From Dyella_B sp035503745 (lineage in GTDB: Bacteria > Pseudomonadota > Gammaproteobacteria > Xanthomonadales > Rhodanobacteraceae), in NCBI RefSeq assembly GCF_035503745.1, contig NZ_DATJTC010000018.1, positions 124,001 to 188,000 of the forward strand: a stretch of 64,000 nt of DNA, written 5' to 3'. Below, piece after piece: positions 42,074-51,244 of this stretch. Under the pieces are notes generated by a model. It worked only from the letters and a program-made list of their open reading frames with translations. It did no database searches and was not told the origin of the DNA. Within the stretch, counting starts at the first letter, position 1. Every line of letters starts with the position of its first letter. Both the position numbers and the translations under genes were made by a program.

Positions 42074-42733
42074 TTAGAAAACGAAACGGCGGGGTGGTTC
42101 TGCGTGGGCGAGGTAGGGCAGGTCGGTTTCGAGCAAGCTCTCTTCGCGGTAGCGGCCGTTGCCCTCGTGGGTAAGCACCAGGACCTGCTGCACCGGCGAC
42201 TCGCCGCGGATCGCCAGCAGGCGGCCGCCCGGCTTGAGCCAGCCCAGGAAGCGGTCGGGGATACGGTAGACGGCGCCCGTAACCACCACGGCGTCGAAAC
42301 TGCCCTGCGGCTGCCAGGCGTTCACGGCATCGCCGGTCACCAGCTCCGCGTTTTCAATGCCGGCGGCCTTGAGGCGCTGGCCGGCGGCGGCGGTGAAATC
42401 CGGATGCATGTCCACGCTGGTTACGTGCGCGGCCAGGCTGGCCAGGCAGGCGGTGAGGAAGCCCGAGCCGGTGCCGATTTCCAGCACCTGGTCTTGGGGC
42501 TTCAGTGCCAGCGCCTGCAGCACGCGGCCTTCCAGCACCGGCTTCATCATCACTTCGCCATGCCCCAGCGGCAGGCACAGATCGGCGAAGGCCAGCTGGC
42601 GGTGCGCGGGCGCGACGAACTCCTCGCGGCGAACGCGGCCGAGCACGTCAAGTACGCGCGCATCCAGCACCTCCCAGGGACGCACCTGGTTTTCAACCAT
42701 GTTTTGACGCGCCTGATCGAAGTTCATCGCCAT
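42074..42733 (-). CDS. Protein-L-isoaspartate O-methyltransferase family protein
   Basis: The 219-residue protein shows NFDQARQNMVENQVRPWEVL at the start and the SAM-binding VLEIGTGSGFLTACLASL near residues 79-96. Family members methylate isoaspartyl residues to begin repair of aged proteins, but this branch, found beside tolC in Xanthomonadales, has not been tied to a defined substrate as far as I know. The start at 42733 (MAMNFDQ) or 42727 are both possible. It is upstream of tolC on the same strand with a 34-bp gap. Confidence 0.9.
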   Translation of the reverse strand: MAMNFDQARQNMVENQVRPWEVLDARVLDVLGRVRREEFVAPAHRQLAFADLCLPLGHGEVMMKPVLEGRVLQALALKPQDQVLEIGTGSGFLTACLASLAAHVTSVDMHPDFTAAAGQRLKAAGIENAELVTGDAVNAWQPQGSFDAVVVTGAVYRIPDRFLGWLKPGGRLLAIRGESPVQQVLVLTHEGNGRYREESLLETDLPYLAHAEPPRRFVF

Positions 42734-42896
42734 GAGAAACCAAGCCTTTGGGGATCGAAAAAAGGTCAAAAAGGATAAGCGTTTAACCCCTGTTTCGACA
42801 ATGGTTAGCCTGCGGGCAGAACCCTTGCCTACGAAGTGCCGGAAGTCATCGCAACAACCTGACGTAAGTCATGAAACTTGCTGTGTCCGCGGACAT

Positions 42897-43229
42897 TTAC
42901 GCGCTTTTCCAGTGCTGGCTGGCGAGCAGGAAAGGCCCGCCGGCGGGCAGCTGCGAAAGCGCCTGGAAAGTCATTCTGCCGAGCATGTCGTCCAGCTGCC
43001 GGATGCGCCCCAGGATGGACTCGCCCCGGCTGGCCGCCGCCACGCATAGCCAAGCCACCCAGCGCGACAGGCTGTGGCGCTCGGTGGCGTTCAATGCCGC
43101 CAGCGCCGTGCGCAAGGCAAAAACCTGGCTGCGCGCCCGGATGCGGTCGCCTTCCAGCCAGCTCGCCAGCAGGCGTTGCGCCGTGCGGTAGGGGGCGCTG
43201 AGCGTCAATTCAGGGGTAGTCGCGCACAT
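42897..43229 (-). CDS. Small hypothetical protein of unknown family
   Basis: The 110-residue protein is not one I recognise. Coding is supported by strong GC bias at third codon positions (roughly 85 per cent by my reading), in contrast to the opposite strand's open frame. It is rich in Ala, Leu and Arg, predicted mainly helical, with RTAQRLLASWLEGDRIRAR near the start and SLSRWVAWLCVAAASRGESI in the middle. It has no signal peptide or membrane segment. It is divergent from the TetR gene across an AT-rich 84-bp interval, so the two may share control. Confidence 0.6.
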   Translation of the reverse strand: MCATTPELTLSAPYRTAQRLLASWLEGDRIRARSQVFALRTALAALNATERHSLSRWVAWLCVAAASRGESILGRIRQLDDMLGRMTFQALSQLPAGGPFLLASQHWKSA

Positions 43230-43274
43230 TGGTCCAGAATTGGGTATGATTCAGGAAATAATTAAACCGTCTCG

Positions 43275-43280
43275 TATAAT
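43275..43280 (+). promoter_or_regulatory. Probable -10 element of the tetR gene
   Basis: TATAAT is an exact sigma-70 -10 hexamer, 34 bases before the tetR start, in an unusually AT-rich interval (43245-43305). No strong -35 is seen at 17 bases, which fits a regulated promoter. Confidence 0.55.
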
Positions 43281-43313
43281 AAATTGGGTTATTTGATTTG
43301 TGAAGGTGCAACC

Positions 43314-43964
43314 ATGAACTCGATCCCGCTTCCCAAGCCGCACGGGCCAGGCCGCCCGAAGGACATGGAAAAGCGTGCGGCCATCCTTGAGGCGGCCAAG
43401 GCCCTGTTCATCCGCAACGCCTTCGCCGGCACCAGCATGGATGCGATCGCCGCCGAAGCGGGCGTTTCCAAGCTGACCGTCTACAGCCATTTCGGCGACA
43501 AGGACAACCTGTTCCGCGAAGTGATCCGCGCGCGCATCCAGGACCTCCTGCCCGAAGAAACCTATGGTTTCGACGCCAACGCAAAGATCGGCGACATCCT
43601 CAACCGCGTCGCCCTGATCCACGCCCATCTGGATTGCGATCCGGAAAACGTCGGTACCTTCCGCGCCATCCTCAGCGATTGCCGCCAGGGCAACCCCCGC
43701 TACGGCAAGCTGATGTGGGAAGAGGGTCCGATGCGCACGCGCGCCCTGATGGAGCGCCTGCTGCAGCAGGCGGTCGATGCGGGCAAGCTCCAGATCGAGG
43801 ATGTGCCGCGCGCGGGCATCCAGTTCATGTCCCTGATCAAGGGCGACATGATGATGCGCCGCATGTTCGGCTGCGCCGACTGCGTGCAGACCTACGCCAG
43901 GGAAATCGAGGAAAACGCCCTGGCCGGCGTGGCCATGTTTCTACGCGCGTACGCTCCGCGCTGA
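43314..43964 (+). CDS. TetR/AcrR family transcriptional regulator
   Basis: The 216-residue protein has the TetR DNA-binding domain: RAAILEAAKALFIRNAFAGT then MDAIAAEAGVSKLTVYSHFG near residues 42-61, where the recognition helix lies. The C-terminal ligand domain resembles the AefR-like subgroup. It likely represses its own gene or the divergent small gene; tolC, 2 kb away, is a possible but unsupported target. The ATG at 43314 is 34 bases after a perfect -10. Confidence 0.9.
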   Translation: MNSIPLPKPHGPGRPKDMEKRAAILEAAKALFIRNAFAGTSMDAIAAEAGVSKLTVYSHFGDKDNLFREVIRARIQDLLPEETYGFDANAKIGDILNRVALIHAHLDCDPENVGTFRAILSDCRQGNPRYGKLMWEEGPMRTRALMERLLQQAVDAGKLQIEDVPRAGIQFMSLIKGDMMMRRMFGCADCVQTYAREIEENALAGVAMFLRAYAPR

Positions 43965-44010
43965 GCCCCACTCGTCTGCAGCCCCGCTTCGTGTTCCAAT
44001 AGACGCCTTG

Positions 44011-44088
44011 GAAGCGGGGGTGCCGACCACAGTCGGCTGAGAGACACCCTTCGAACCTGATCCGGTTAGCACCGGTGTAGGGAGCTTC
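44011..44088 (+). ncRNA. TPP riboswitch (THI element)
   Basis: The conserved parts are all present: GGGGGTGC, then GGCTGAGAGACACCC (CUGAGA core), then ACCTGATCCGGTTAGCACC, then GTGTAGGGAGC. The closing stem pairs GAAGC at 44011-44015 with GCTTC at 44084-44088. It ends about 100 bases before thiC. Binding of thiamine pyrophosphate should lower thiC expression. Confidence 0.97.
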
Positions 44089-44189
44089 TGCGCACTGGAC
44101 ACCGTGCGTTGGCGCCGTCGCTTCGATCCTGTGCGGATTCCGCACCAACTTCCGCGCATGCCGCGCGGATTGCTGAAGGACGAATGCCG

Positions 44190-46067
<1,878 letters not shown>

Positions 46068-46094
46068 ATGCCGCTCGGCGAGGATGCTGCAAAA

Positions 46095-46120
46095 ATCCCT
46101 CTCCCCCGCGGGAGAGGGAT
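46095..46120. repeat. GC-rich hairpin downstream of thiC
   Basis: ATCCCTCTCCC and GGGAGAGGGAT form a perfect 11-bp stem with loop CCGC, 27 bases after the thiC stop. It resembles half of the inverted hairpin pairs seen at 58369 and 60545. It may aid termination, but there is no T-run. Confidence 0.7.
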
Positions 46121-46160
46121 CGAGCCGGTGGTTCGGCTTGCCATCCCCTCATGGAACGGC

Positions 46161-46190
46161 AAAAAAAAAGCGTAAGCCTGACGTGTCAGG
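46161..46190 (-). terminator. Possible terminator of the 46186-46407 gene
   Basis: On the minus strand CCTGAC-AC-GTCAGG is a perfect small hairpin followed, after CTTACG, by a run of nine T. The stop codon of the upstream small gene lies within the hairpin. Confidence 0.5.
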
Positions 46191-46407
46191 GATCCGCGCG
46201 CGGGCGCGCCGGTGCTGGAAAGCAGAAGAACAAGAACAACGAACCCGCGACCGCGCCACGCCAAAGATCGACAAGGCCATGGCTGGCGGCGGCGGGCAAG
46301 TGAGCAAGCTCGAAAACCGACAATACGAACAGCAGCGCAAGCAATAGACGGCCCAAGCCTTGCAGTGTGCGTGGCGTCAGCGCGGTATGTACGGCAGGTT
46401 TTCTCAT
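46186..46407 (-). CDS. Small hypothetical membrane protein
   Basis: The 73-residue open frame from ATG at 46407 contains a hydrophobic helix (GLGRLLLALLFVLSVFELA, about residues 17-35) and a second hydrophobic stretch (AVAGSLFLFFCF). I do not recognise it. It lies between thiC and an AraC regulator on the minus strand, with a T-tract terminator at its end. The frame extends to 46494. Support is only the hydrophobic pattern and the terminator, so it may be spurious. Confidence 0.35.
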   Translation of the reverse strand: MRKPAVHTALTPRTLQGLGRLLLALLFVLSVFELAHLPAAASHGLVDLWRGAVAGSLFLFFCFPAPARPRADP

Positions 46408-46525
46408 GACATGATTCTGGGCCGTCGCTGCATAAAATTGCGATAGCGCCCCGTGCCGCCGCGCGTATAAATCGCATAAAAATTGCCGTTGCATGGACTC
46501 GCGCCGATCGCCGGCGCATCAAACG

Positions 46526-47338
46526 TCAAAGCCCGGGTCGTGCCTGCGCACGCGCATATTCGGCCGGCGGGCAGCCCACCAGCTTGCGGAAATCGCGTAC
46601 GAAATGCGCCTGGTCGAAATAGCCTAATTGCAGCGCCAGTTCGGTCAGGGCGACCGGCATGCCTGCTTGCAATTGCGCCACTGCTTCGTGGATCCGGTAG
46701 CGGTTGATTACCCACTTGGGGCCGATGCCGACGTATTGATGGAACAGGCGCTGCAGTGCGCGCTTGGACAGCCCGGCCAGTTCCACCACTTGTTCGACCG
46801 AGGTGAGCAGTCTGTCCGCTGCGATGGTTGCTACCAGCGCGCTGATGCGCGCGACGTTCGCATCATCGGCGGGGCGGTGTGCCAGCAACAGTTGTTCGGC
46901 GAGCAGCGCCATGGCATCCATGTCCGGCGCGGCCAGGATCTCCGACTCCAAGTGCGCGGCGGTGTCGCCGAAAACGCGTGCCGCGGCGAGCGAGCGATCC
47001 ATCAGCTGCGACACCGGCGCACCGTAAAACGGAAAGAAGCCACCGGCCTTGAACTTGATGCCGAAGGCGCGGCCTTGTCCTTCGAGCAGCCGCTTGAAGC
47101 GCCCGGTGTGCACGCCATAAATGCCCGTCGCGCCGGCTTCGACAACGAACTGCACGTTCGGATGCGGCAGGGTTTCCTGCAGTTGTGCGGGCAAGCCGCG
47201 CAGATCCCACGACACTTGCCAGTAGTGCTCGACCAACCCGGCCAAGGCGGGCGAAGGTGCGCGCCGGGCATGCTGGTACTGGCCGTGCGCCAACTGCTGG
47301 CGCAGTACCCCTCTGGGCTTGCCCAGGTCCGTATTCAT
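46526..47338 (-). CDS. AraC family transcriptional regulator
   Basis: The 270-residue protein has a C-terminal AraC/XylS domain with two helix-turn-helix motifs. The first covers VVELAGLSKRALQRLFHQYVG and the second LTELALQLGYFDQAHFVRDF. The N-terminal 150 residues resemble the DUF6597 ligand domain. It is divergent from the DUF3224 gene, 101 bp away, and may control it. The effector is unknown. Confidence 0.9.
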   Translation of the reverse strand: MNTDLGKPRGVLRQQLAHGQYQHARRAPSPALAGLVEHYWQVSWDLRGLPAQLQETLPHPNVQFVVEAGATGIYGVHTGRFKRLLEGQGRAFGIKFKAGGFFPFYGAPVSQLMDRSLAAARVFGDTAAHLESEILAAPDMDAMALLAEQLLLAHRPADDANVARISALVATIAADRLLTSVEQVVELAGLSKRALQRLFHQYVGIGPKWVINRYRIHEAVAQLQAGMPVALTELALQLGYFDQAHFVRDFRKLVGCPPAEYARAQARPGL

Positions 47339-47439
47339 GGTGCGCCGTTCCGGATGGCGCGGGCGTGTCGCGTTTTTCCAATCGTCATGCGCTACCTTGT
47401 ACTAAGGTGACGGCCGGAAAGCGAATGGAGCCTCCCATC

Positions 47440-47829
47440 ATGCAAGCAAACGGTCCCTTCGAAGTGAAACTCGCGCCCCAGCCGGCCGCACCGGGCATCG
47501 AGCAGGCCAACCTCGGCCGGCAGACCCTCGACAAGCAGTTCCATGGCGACCTGCAGGCGACCAGTCTGGGCGAAATGCTCTCCGCGATGAGCAGCGTGCA
47601 GGGTTCGGCTGGCTATGTTGCGATGGAGCGTGTTACCGGTTCGCTACACGGCAGGCGCGGCAGCTTTGTGCTGCAGCATACCGGCACGATGAATCGTGGT
47701 GTGCCGCAGCTGTCGATCACGGTGGTGCCCGATTCGGGAACGGATGAATTGGCCGGTCTCAGCGGTTCCATGCAGATCCAGATAGAGCAGGGGCAGCACG
47801 CCTACATCTTCGATTACAGCCTGCCTTGA
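47440..47829 (+). CDS. DUF3224 domain-containing protein
   Basis: The 129-residue protein matches the DUF3224 family of small antiparallel barrel proteins: FEVKLAPQPAAPG, QFHGDLQATSLGEMLSA, and the glycine-rich GYVAMERVTGSLHGRRGSFVL. The family has an allene-oxide-cyclase-like barrel fold and no proven activity. The ATG at 47440 has GGAG 9 bases upstream; 47425 is possible. It is divergent from an AraC regulator gene, a frequent pairing, which suggests the regulator controls it. Confidence 0.87.
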   Translation: MQANGPFEVKLAPQPAAPGIEQANLGRQTLDKQFHGDLQATSLGEMLSAMSSVQGSAGYVAMERVTGSLHGRRGSFVLQHTGTMNRGVPQLSITVVPDSGTDELAGLSGSMQIQIEQGQHAYIFDYSLP

Positions 47830-47927
47830 GCGGCCGGCTGGTCCAGTAGCGCATCGACGGCCCCGCTTTCGCGCGCGCATTGCAAGGGTATCGACCGTTG
47901 CATTGGCCACGAGAAGCTGCGCCATCG

Positions 47928-47953
47928 TGCTCCCTGCGTTCGGGCAGGGAGCA
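47928..47953. terminator. Hairpin between DUF3224 gene and alcohol dehydrogenase gene
   Basis: TGCTCCCTGC and GCAGGGAGCA form a perfect 10-bp stem with a 6-base loop. It lies between convergent genes, 9 bases from the dehydrogenase stop. No T-run follows on either strand. Confidence 0.5.
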
Positions 47954-47962
47954 TGTGGGCGC

Positions 47963-48979
47963 TTACCAGCCCGACACCACCAATTTGCCAATGGTGCTGC
48001 CCGATTCAAGCCGGCGATGCGCTTCGCGCATATTCTGCGCATTGATCGGGCTTAACGACTCACGCTCGATGCCGCGCAGTTCGCCTTCGTCGATCAGCGC
48101 CGCCACGCGCGCCAGGATGCGTCCTTGTTCGGCCATGTCCGGTGTTTTATAGCGCGGGCGCGCGAACATCATCTCCCAGTGGATGCCGATGCATTTGGCC
48201 TTGTAGGGGTCGCCGATAAGCAGGGGCGAGTCCGGCTCCACGATCAGACCCACATGCCCTTGCGGTGCCAGCAACTGGCCCAATTCCTCCCAATAGTGCA
48301 CGGTGTCGGCGAGATTGAGCGCCGCATCGATCTGCGCGAAACCCAGCGCGGTCAGTTGCGGCGTCAGCGGCTGGCGATGATCGATCACGTGTTGCGCACC
48401 CATCGCGCGGCACCACGCCTGTGTTTCGGGGCGCGATGCGGTTGCGATGACGGTGAAGCCGGCGCGACGCGCCAGTTGGATCGCAATCGAACCCACGCCG
48501 CCGGCACCGGCGATGATCAGGATCGATTTGCCTTCGCCGCCGTTCTCGCAGTTGTAAGGCATGCGCTCAAACAACAGTTCCCAGGCAGTGATCGCGGTAA
48601 GCGGCAAGGCCGCCGTCGCGGCCAGGTCCAGGCGGCGCGGACGATGTGCGACCAGTCGCGCGTCCACCGCCTGGTACTGCGCGTTGCTGCCGGCGCGGGT
48701 GATGTCCCCGGCGTAATACACCTCCTCGCCGACCTTGAATCCGACGACTTCATCGCCGACGGCTTCGACCGTGCCGGCGGCGTCGTAGCCGAGCACGCGC
48801 GGTTGCAATTCCACTTGCGGTTTCGGCGCGCGGATCTTGGTATCGACGGGATTTACCGATACGGCTTGCACGCGCACCAGCAGGTCCTGGGGGCCGATCT
48901 GCGGCGTGGGCAAGTCCACGTCGATCAGCGATTGTGGGTCGTCGATGGGCAAGTAGTGTGTAAGAGCGACGGCTTTCAT
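47963..48979 (-). CDS. Zinc-type alcohol dehydrogenase family / quinone oxidoreductase-like protein
   Basis: The 338-residue medium-chain dehydrogenase begins MKAVALTHYLPIDDPQSLID and has VQAVSVNPVDTKIRAP and GYDAAGTVEAVGDEV, then the NADPH-binding IIAGAGGVGSIAIQLARRAG near residues 154-173. Catalytic zinc ligands are missing, as in the ZADH/QOR subgroup. It probably reduces quinones or other activated alkenes with NADPH. GGAG lies 9 bases before the ATG at 48979. The neighbours upstream are a broken MFS transporter gene and a LysR regulator gene, a common trio. Confidence 0.9.
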   Translation of the reverse strand: MKAVALTHYLPIDDPQSLIDVDLPTPQIGPQDLLVRVQAVSVNPVDTKIRAPKPQVELQPRVLGYDAAGTVEAVGDEVVGFKVGEEVYYAGDITRAGSNAQYQAVDARLVAHRPRRLDLAATAALPLTAITAWELLFERMPYNCENGGEGKSILIIAGAGGVGSIAIQLARRAGFTVIATASRPETQAWCRAMGAQHVIDHRQPLTPQLTALGFAQIDAALNLADTVHYWEELGQLLAPQGHVGLIVEPDSPLLIGDPYKAKCIGIHWEMMFARPRYKTPDMAEQGRILARVAALIDEGELRGIERESLSPINAQNMREAHRRLESGSTIGKLVVSGW

Positions 48980-49057
48980 GAGCAATATCTCCGCAAATCA
49001 ATCGAAGGGAATGAAGTCAAAACCGTAAGGGAGCCGTGTTCGGCGGGCGAACGGGAT

Positions 49058-49075
49058 GGGATGTTTATACGTCCG
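49058..49075. promoter_or_regulatory. Possible copy of the cys-type palindrome upstream of the alcohol dehydrogenase gene
   Basis: GGGATGTTTATACGTCCG matches 14 of 18 bases of TGGACGTTTAGACGTCCA. It lies about 80 bases before the dehydrogenase start, beside the MFS remnant. A chance match is possible. Confidence 0.3.
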
Positions 49076-49077
49076 AA

Positions 49078-49260
49078 TTACCGGCAGCTGGCGGTGAGGT
49101 TCAGGCCGATCAGCACTCGCTTGCGCGGCGGGCGGCTGGTGGTCACGGTCAACACCGGAGCGCCGATGAAGACGCCCAACGCATAACCGGAAATCAGCAG
49201 GCCGGTGGCGAGCACATATAACGCCGCCGGCACGGAACGGGAGGGGTGAGCGGTCATCAC
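49078..49260 (-). pseudogene. Remnant of an MFS transporter gene
   Basis: The 60-codon frame encodes TGLLISGYALGVFIGAPVLT and then PRKRVLIGLNL, the second-helix and loop region of AraJ/Bcr-like MFS transporters, which normally run about 390 residues. The first helix is shortened (PAALYVLATGLLISG joins parts normally about 30 residues apart) and everything after the second helix is gone. It lies between the LysR gene and the dehydrogenase gene, where an intact MFS gene is often found, so it is best read as a deletion remnant. Confidence 0.75.
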
Positions 49261-49360
49261 GATGCGGCTTCCTGGATGCGATGGGTCGCAGCGTAAGCGC
49301 TTGCATATTCTTTAAAAACAACCAATATGGGTAATCAATTTCAATAGAACATTGAAAATC

Positions 49361-50290
49361 ATGGACCGTGTCGGCGACCTGATCCTGTTTTTGCGGGTGC
49401 TCGACCAGGGCTCGATCAGCGCGGCTGCCCGCAGCCTGGATCTTTCGGTGGCGGTGGCCAGCCAGCGGCTGAAGCGGCTGGAACACGACCTGGGCGTGCG
49501 GCTGCTGCATCGGACCACCCGCCGCCTGCATCCCACGCCCGAAGGGATCGCACTGGCCGAACAGGGGCGGGCGCTGGTGGAGGACCTGGAAGCGTTGACC
49601 AGCGGCCTGCGCCGTGGCGCTACGGATGTGGCGGGCACTTTGCGCGTCACCGCGTCGGCCTCGTTTGGACGTCAATACGTCTCGCCGTTGTTGCCGGCGT
49701 TCATGGCGCGTTATCCGCGCGTGCGCCTGAGCGTGAACCTTACCGATCAGATGCAGGATCTGGTCAGTTCGGGTTTCGATCTGGCGATCCGCATCGGCGC
49801 CTTGCCCGACTCGCAGTTGGTGGCGCGCAGGCTGGCGGCAAACCGGCGCGTGCTGTGCGCGTCGCCCGATTATCTGCGCCGCTTGGGCATGCCCAGGACG
49901 CCGGAGGACCTGGCCAGGCATGAGTGCCTGCTGTTGACCGGCAGCACCGGACGGCAGGATGTGTGGCGCCTGCACGATGCCGAGGGCGCGTTGCACACGG
50001 TGCGTGTGAGTGGGCGGCTGGAATCGACGCTGGGCGAGCTGTTGCGCGATGCGGCGCTGGCTGGATTGGGAATCGCGCTGCATTCCACCTGGCATGTGGG
50101 CGATGACTTGCGCAGCGGGCGGTTGAAGCTGGTGCTGCCGGGGTATTCGATCGCGGAGACGGGGATTTACGCGGTGATGCCGCAACGAAGGTTGGTCCCG
50201 TTACGGGTGCGGGCGTTTGTGGATTTCCTGGTGGAGCAGTTGGGGGAAGTGCCGCCGTGGGAGAAAGGGTTGGGAGCGTTGCCGACCTAA
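49361..50290 (+). CDS. LysR family transcriptional regulator
   Basis: The 309-residue protein opens MDRVGDLILFLRVLDQGSIS, and its winged helix-turn-helix is SAAARSLDLSVAVASQRLKR near residues 20-40. The effector domain (about 90-300) has the CrgA/DmlR-like pattern FDLAIRIGALPDSQLVARRL. The ATG at 49361 was chosen over a TTG at 49352. It is divergent from the MFS remnant and dehydrogenase gene and probably controls them. It ends before a three-hairpin region. Confidence 0.92.
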   Translation: MDRVGDLILFLRVLDQGSISAAARSLDLSVAVASQRLKRLEHDLGVRLLHRTTRRLHPTPEGIALAEQGRALVEDLEALTSGLRRGATDVAGTLRVTASASFGRQYVSPLLPAFMARYPRVRLSVNLTDQMQDLVSSGFDLAIRIGALPDSQLVARRLAANRRVLCASPDYLRRLGMPRTPEDLARHECLLLTGSTGRQDVWRLHDAEGALHTVRVSGRLESTLGELLRDAALAGLGIALHSTWHVGDDLRSGRLKLVLPGYSIAETGIYAVMPQRRLVPLRVRAFVDFLVEQLGEVPPWEKGLGALPT

Positions 50291-50404
50291 TGGGGCGTCG
50301 TTGCCGTCGCCTTGTGCACGAGCTTCTGGAATGGCGTGGTGGCACCCCGGCCTCGCCCTGAGAAATCGAACAGTCTGAAAAGTGGGTTTCCCGCGCAAAG
50401 TGAT

Positions 50405-50537
50405 CAATACAAAATCGCTCGTCCCGAGCGATGGTGTCGTCATCACGGGGGGCGAGGGTCATTTCAGAAGAGCCCGGAAGCAACGCCGCCGGGCGGGCAT
50501 GAAAAAAGCGCGTCGCAGGTGCGGCGCGCTTTTTTTG
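50405..50537 (+). ncRNA. Candidate structured RNA or 3' region with three hairpins
   Basis: Hairpin 1 is a perfect 8-bp stem, ATCGCTCG-TCC-CGAGCGAT, at 50414-50432. Hairpin 2 pairs GCCCGG with CCGGGC at about 50472-50494. Hairpin 3 is the terminator at 50502-50536. The region lies between the ends of lysR and ppa. No known RNA family is recognised and no clear promoter was found, so it may simply be the lysR 3' untranslated region. Confidence 0.35.
50502..50537. terminator. Bidirectional rho-independent terminator between lysR and ppa
   Basis: AAAAAAGCGCGTCGC and GCGGCGCGCTTTTTTT pair around AGGT with one G-T wobble, giving a T-run on both strands. It separates the convergent lysR and ppa genes and ends 18 bases from the ppa stop. 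Confidence 0.93.
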
Positions 50538-50554
50538 TTTGCCGAGCCTTTATT

Positions 50555-51091
50555 TCAGGCTTTGTGCTTTTTCGCACGCTCGACGCCGGCGGTAATTTCA
50601 GCCTTGGCTTCGTGGGCGCCCACCCAGCCTTCCACCTTCACCCACTTGCCTTTTTCCAGGTCTTTGTAGTGTTCGAAGAAGTGGCCGATGCGTTCCAGCC
50701 AGTGCCCGGAGACGCCCTTGATGTCGTCGATGTGGGCGTAGCCGGGGAAGATCTTGGGCGAGGGGATGACGACGAGTTTTTCGTCGCTGCCGGCTTCGTC
50801 GGTCATTTTCAGCATGCCCACGGGATGGCAGCGGATCACCGAGCCTGGGACCAGCGGCAGCGGCAGGATCACCAGCGCATCAAGCGGGTCGCCGTCGCCG
50901 CCGAGGGTGCCGGGTACGTAGCCGTAGTTGCAGGGGTAGCGCATGGGGGTGGAGAGGATGCGGTCGACGAAGATCGCGCCGCTTTCCTTGTCCACTTCAT
51001 ATTTAACCGGTTCGGCATCCTTGGGAATTTCGATGACGACGTTGATTTCGTCCGGCACGTTGCGGCCGGCGCTGACGATATCCAGGCCCAT
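50555..51091 (-). CDS. ppa: Inorganic pyrophosphatase (soluble, family I)
   Basis: The 178-residue protein is a bacterial family I PPase. Metal-binding residues are in MRYPCNYGYVPGT, DGDPLDALVILPLPLVPG, and DIKGVSGHWLERIGHFFEHYKDLEKG. It hydrolyses pyrophosphate to phosphate, pulling biosynthetic reactions forward. GGAG precedes the ATG. Its gene lies 5 kb from hppA and 8 kb from pfp, which also use pyrophosphate. It shares a bidirectional terminator with lysR. Confidence 0.97.
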   Translation of the reverse strand: MGLDIVSAGRNVPDEINVVIEIPKDAEPVKYEVDKESGAIFVDRILSTPMRYPCNYGYVPGTLGGDGDPLDALVILPLPLVPGSVIRCHPVGMLKMTDEAGSDEKLVVIPSPKIFPGYAHIDDIKGVSGHWLERIGHFFEHYKDLEKGKWVKVEGWVGAHEAKAEITAGVERAKKHKA

Positions 51092-51244
51092 GGGGCACTC
51101 CTTACATCTGTTCGAAGCGGGGAAAGCTCATCAGGATACGGCAAAGCTTGCCGCAGCGCACCAAGACAGTGGGCGGAAGCTTGCCTCATTCAGGCTGGCG
51201 GCGGTGGTTCGGCCGTCCATATGCCGCGCGAACGGGCTGGGCGG

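Noticed and set aside
42871..43191. 106-codon plus-strand frame opposite the orphan gene
   Set aside because: Third-position GC bias favours the minus-strand frame, and this frame has no plausible ribosome binding site.
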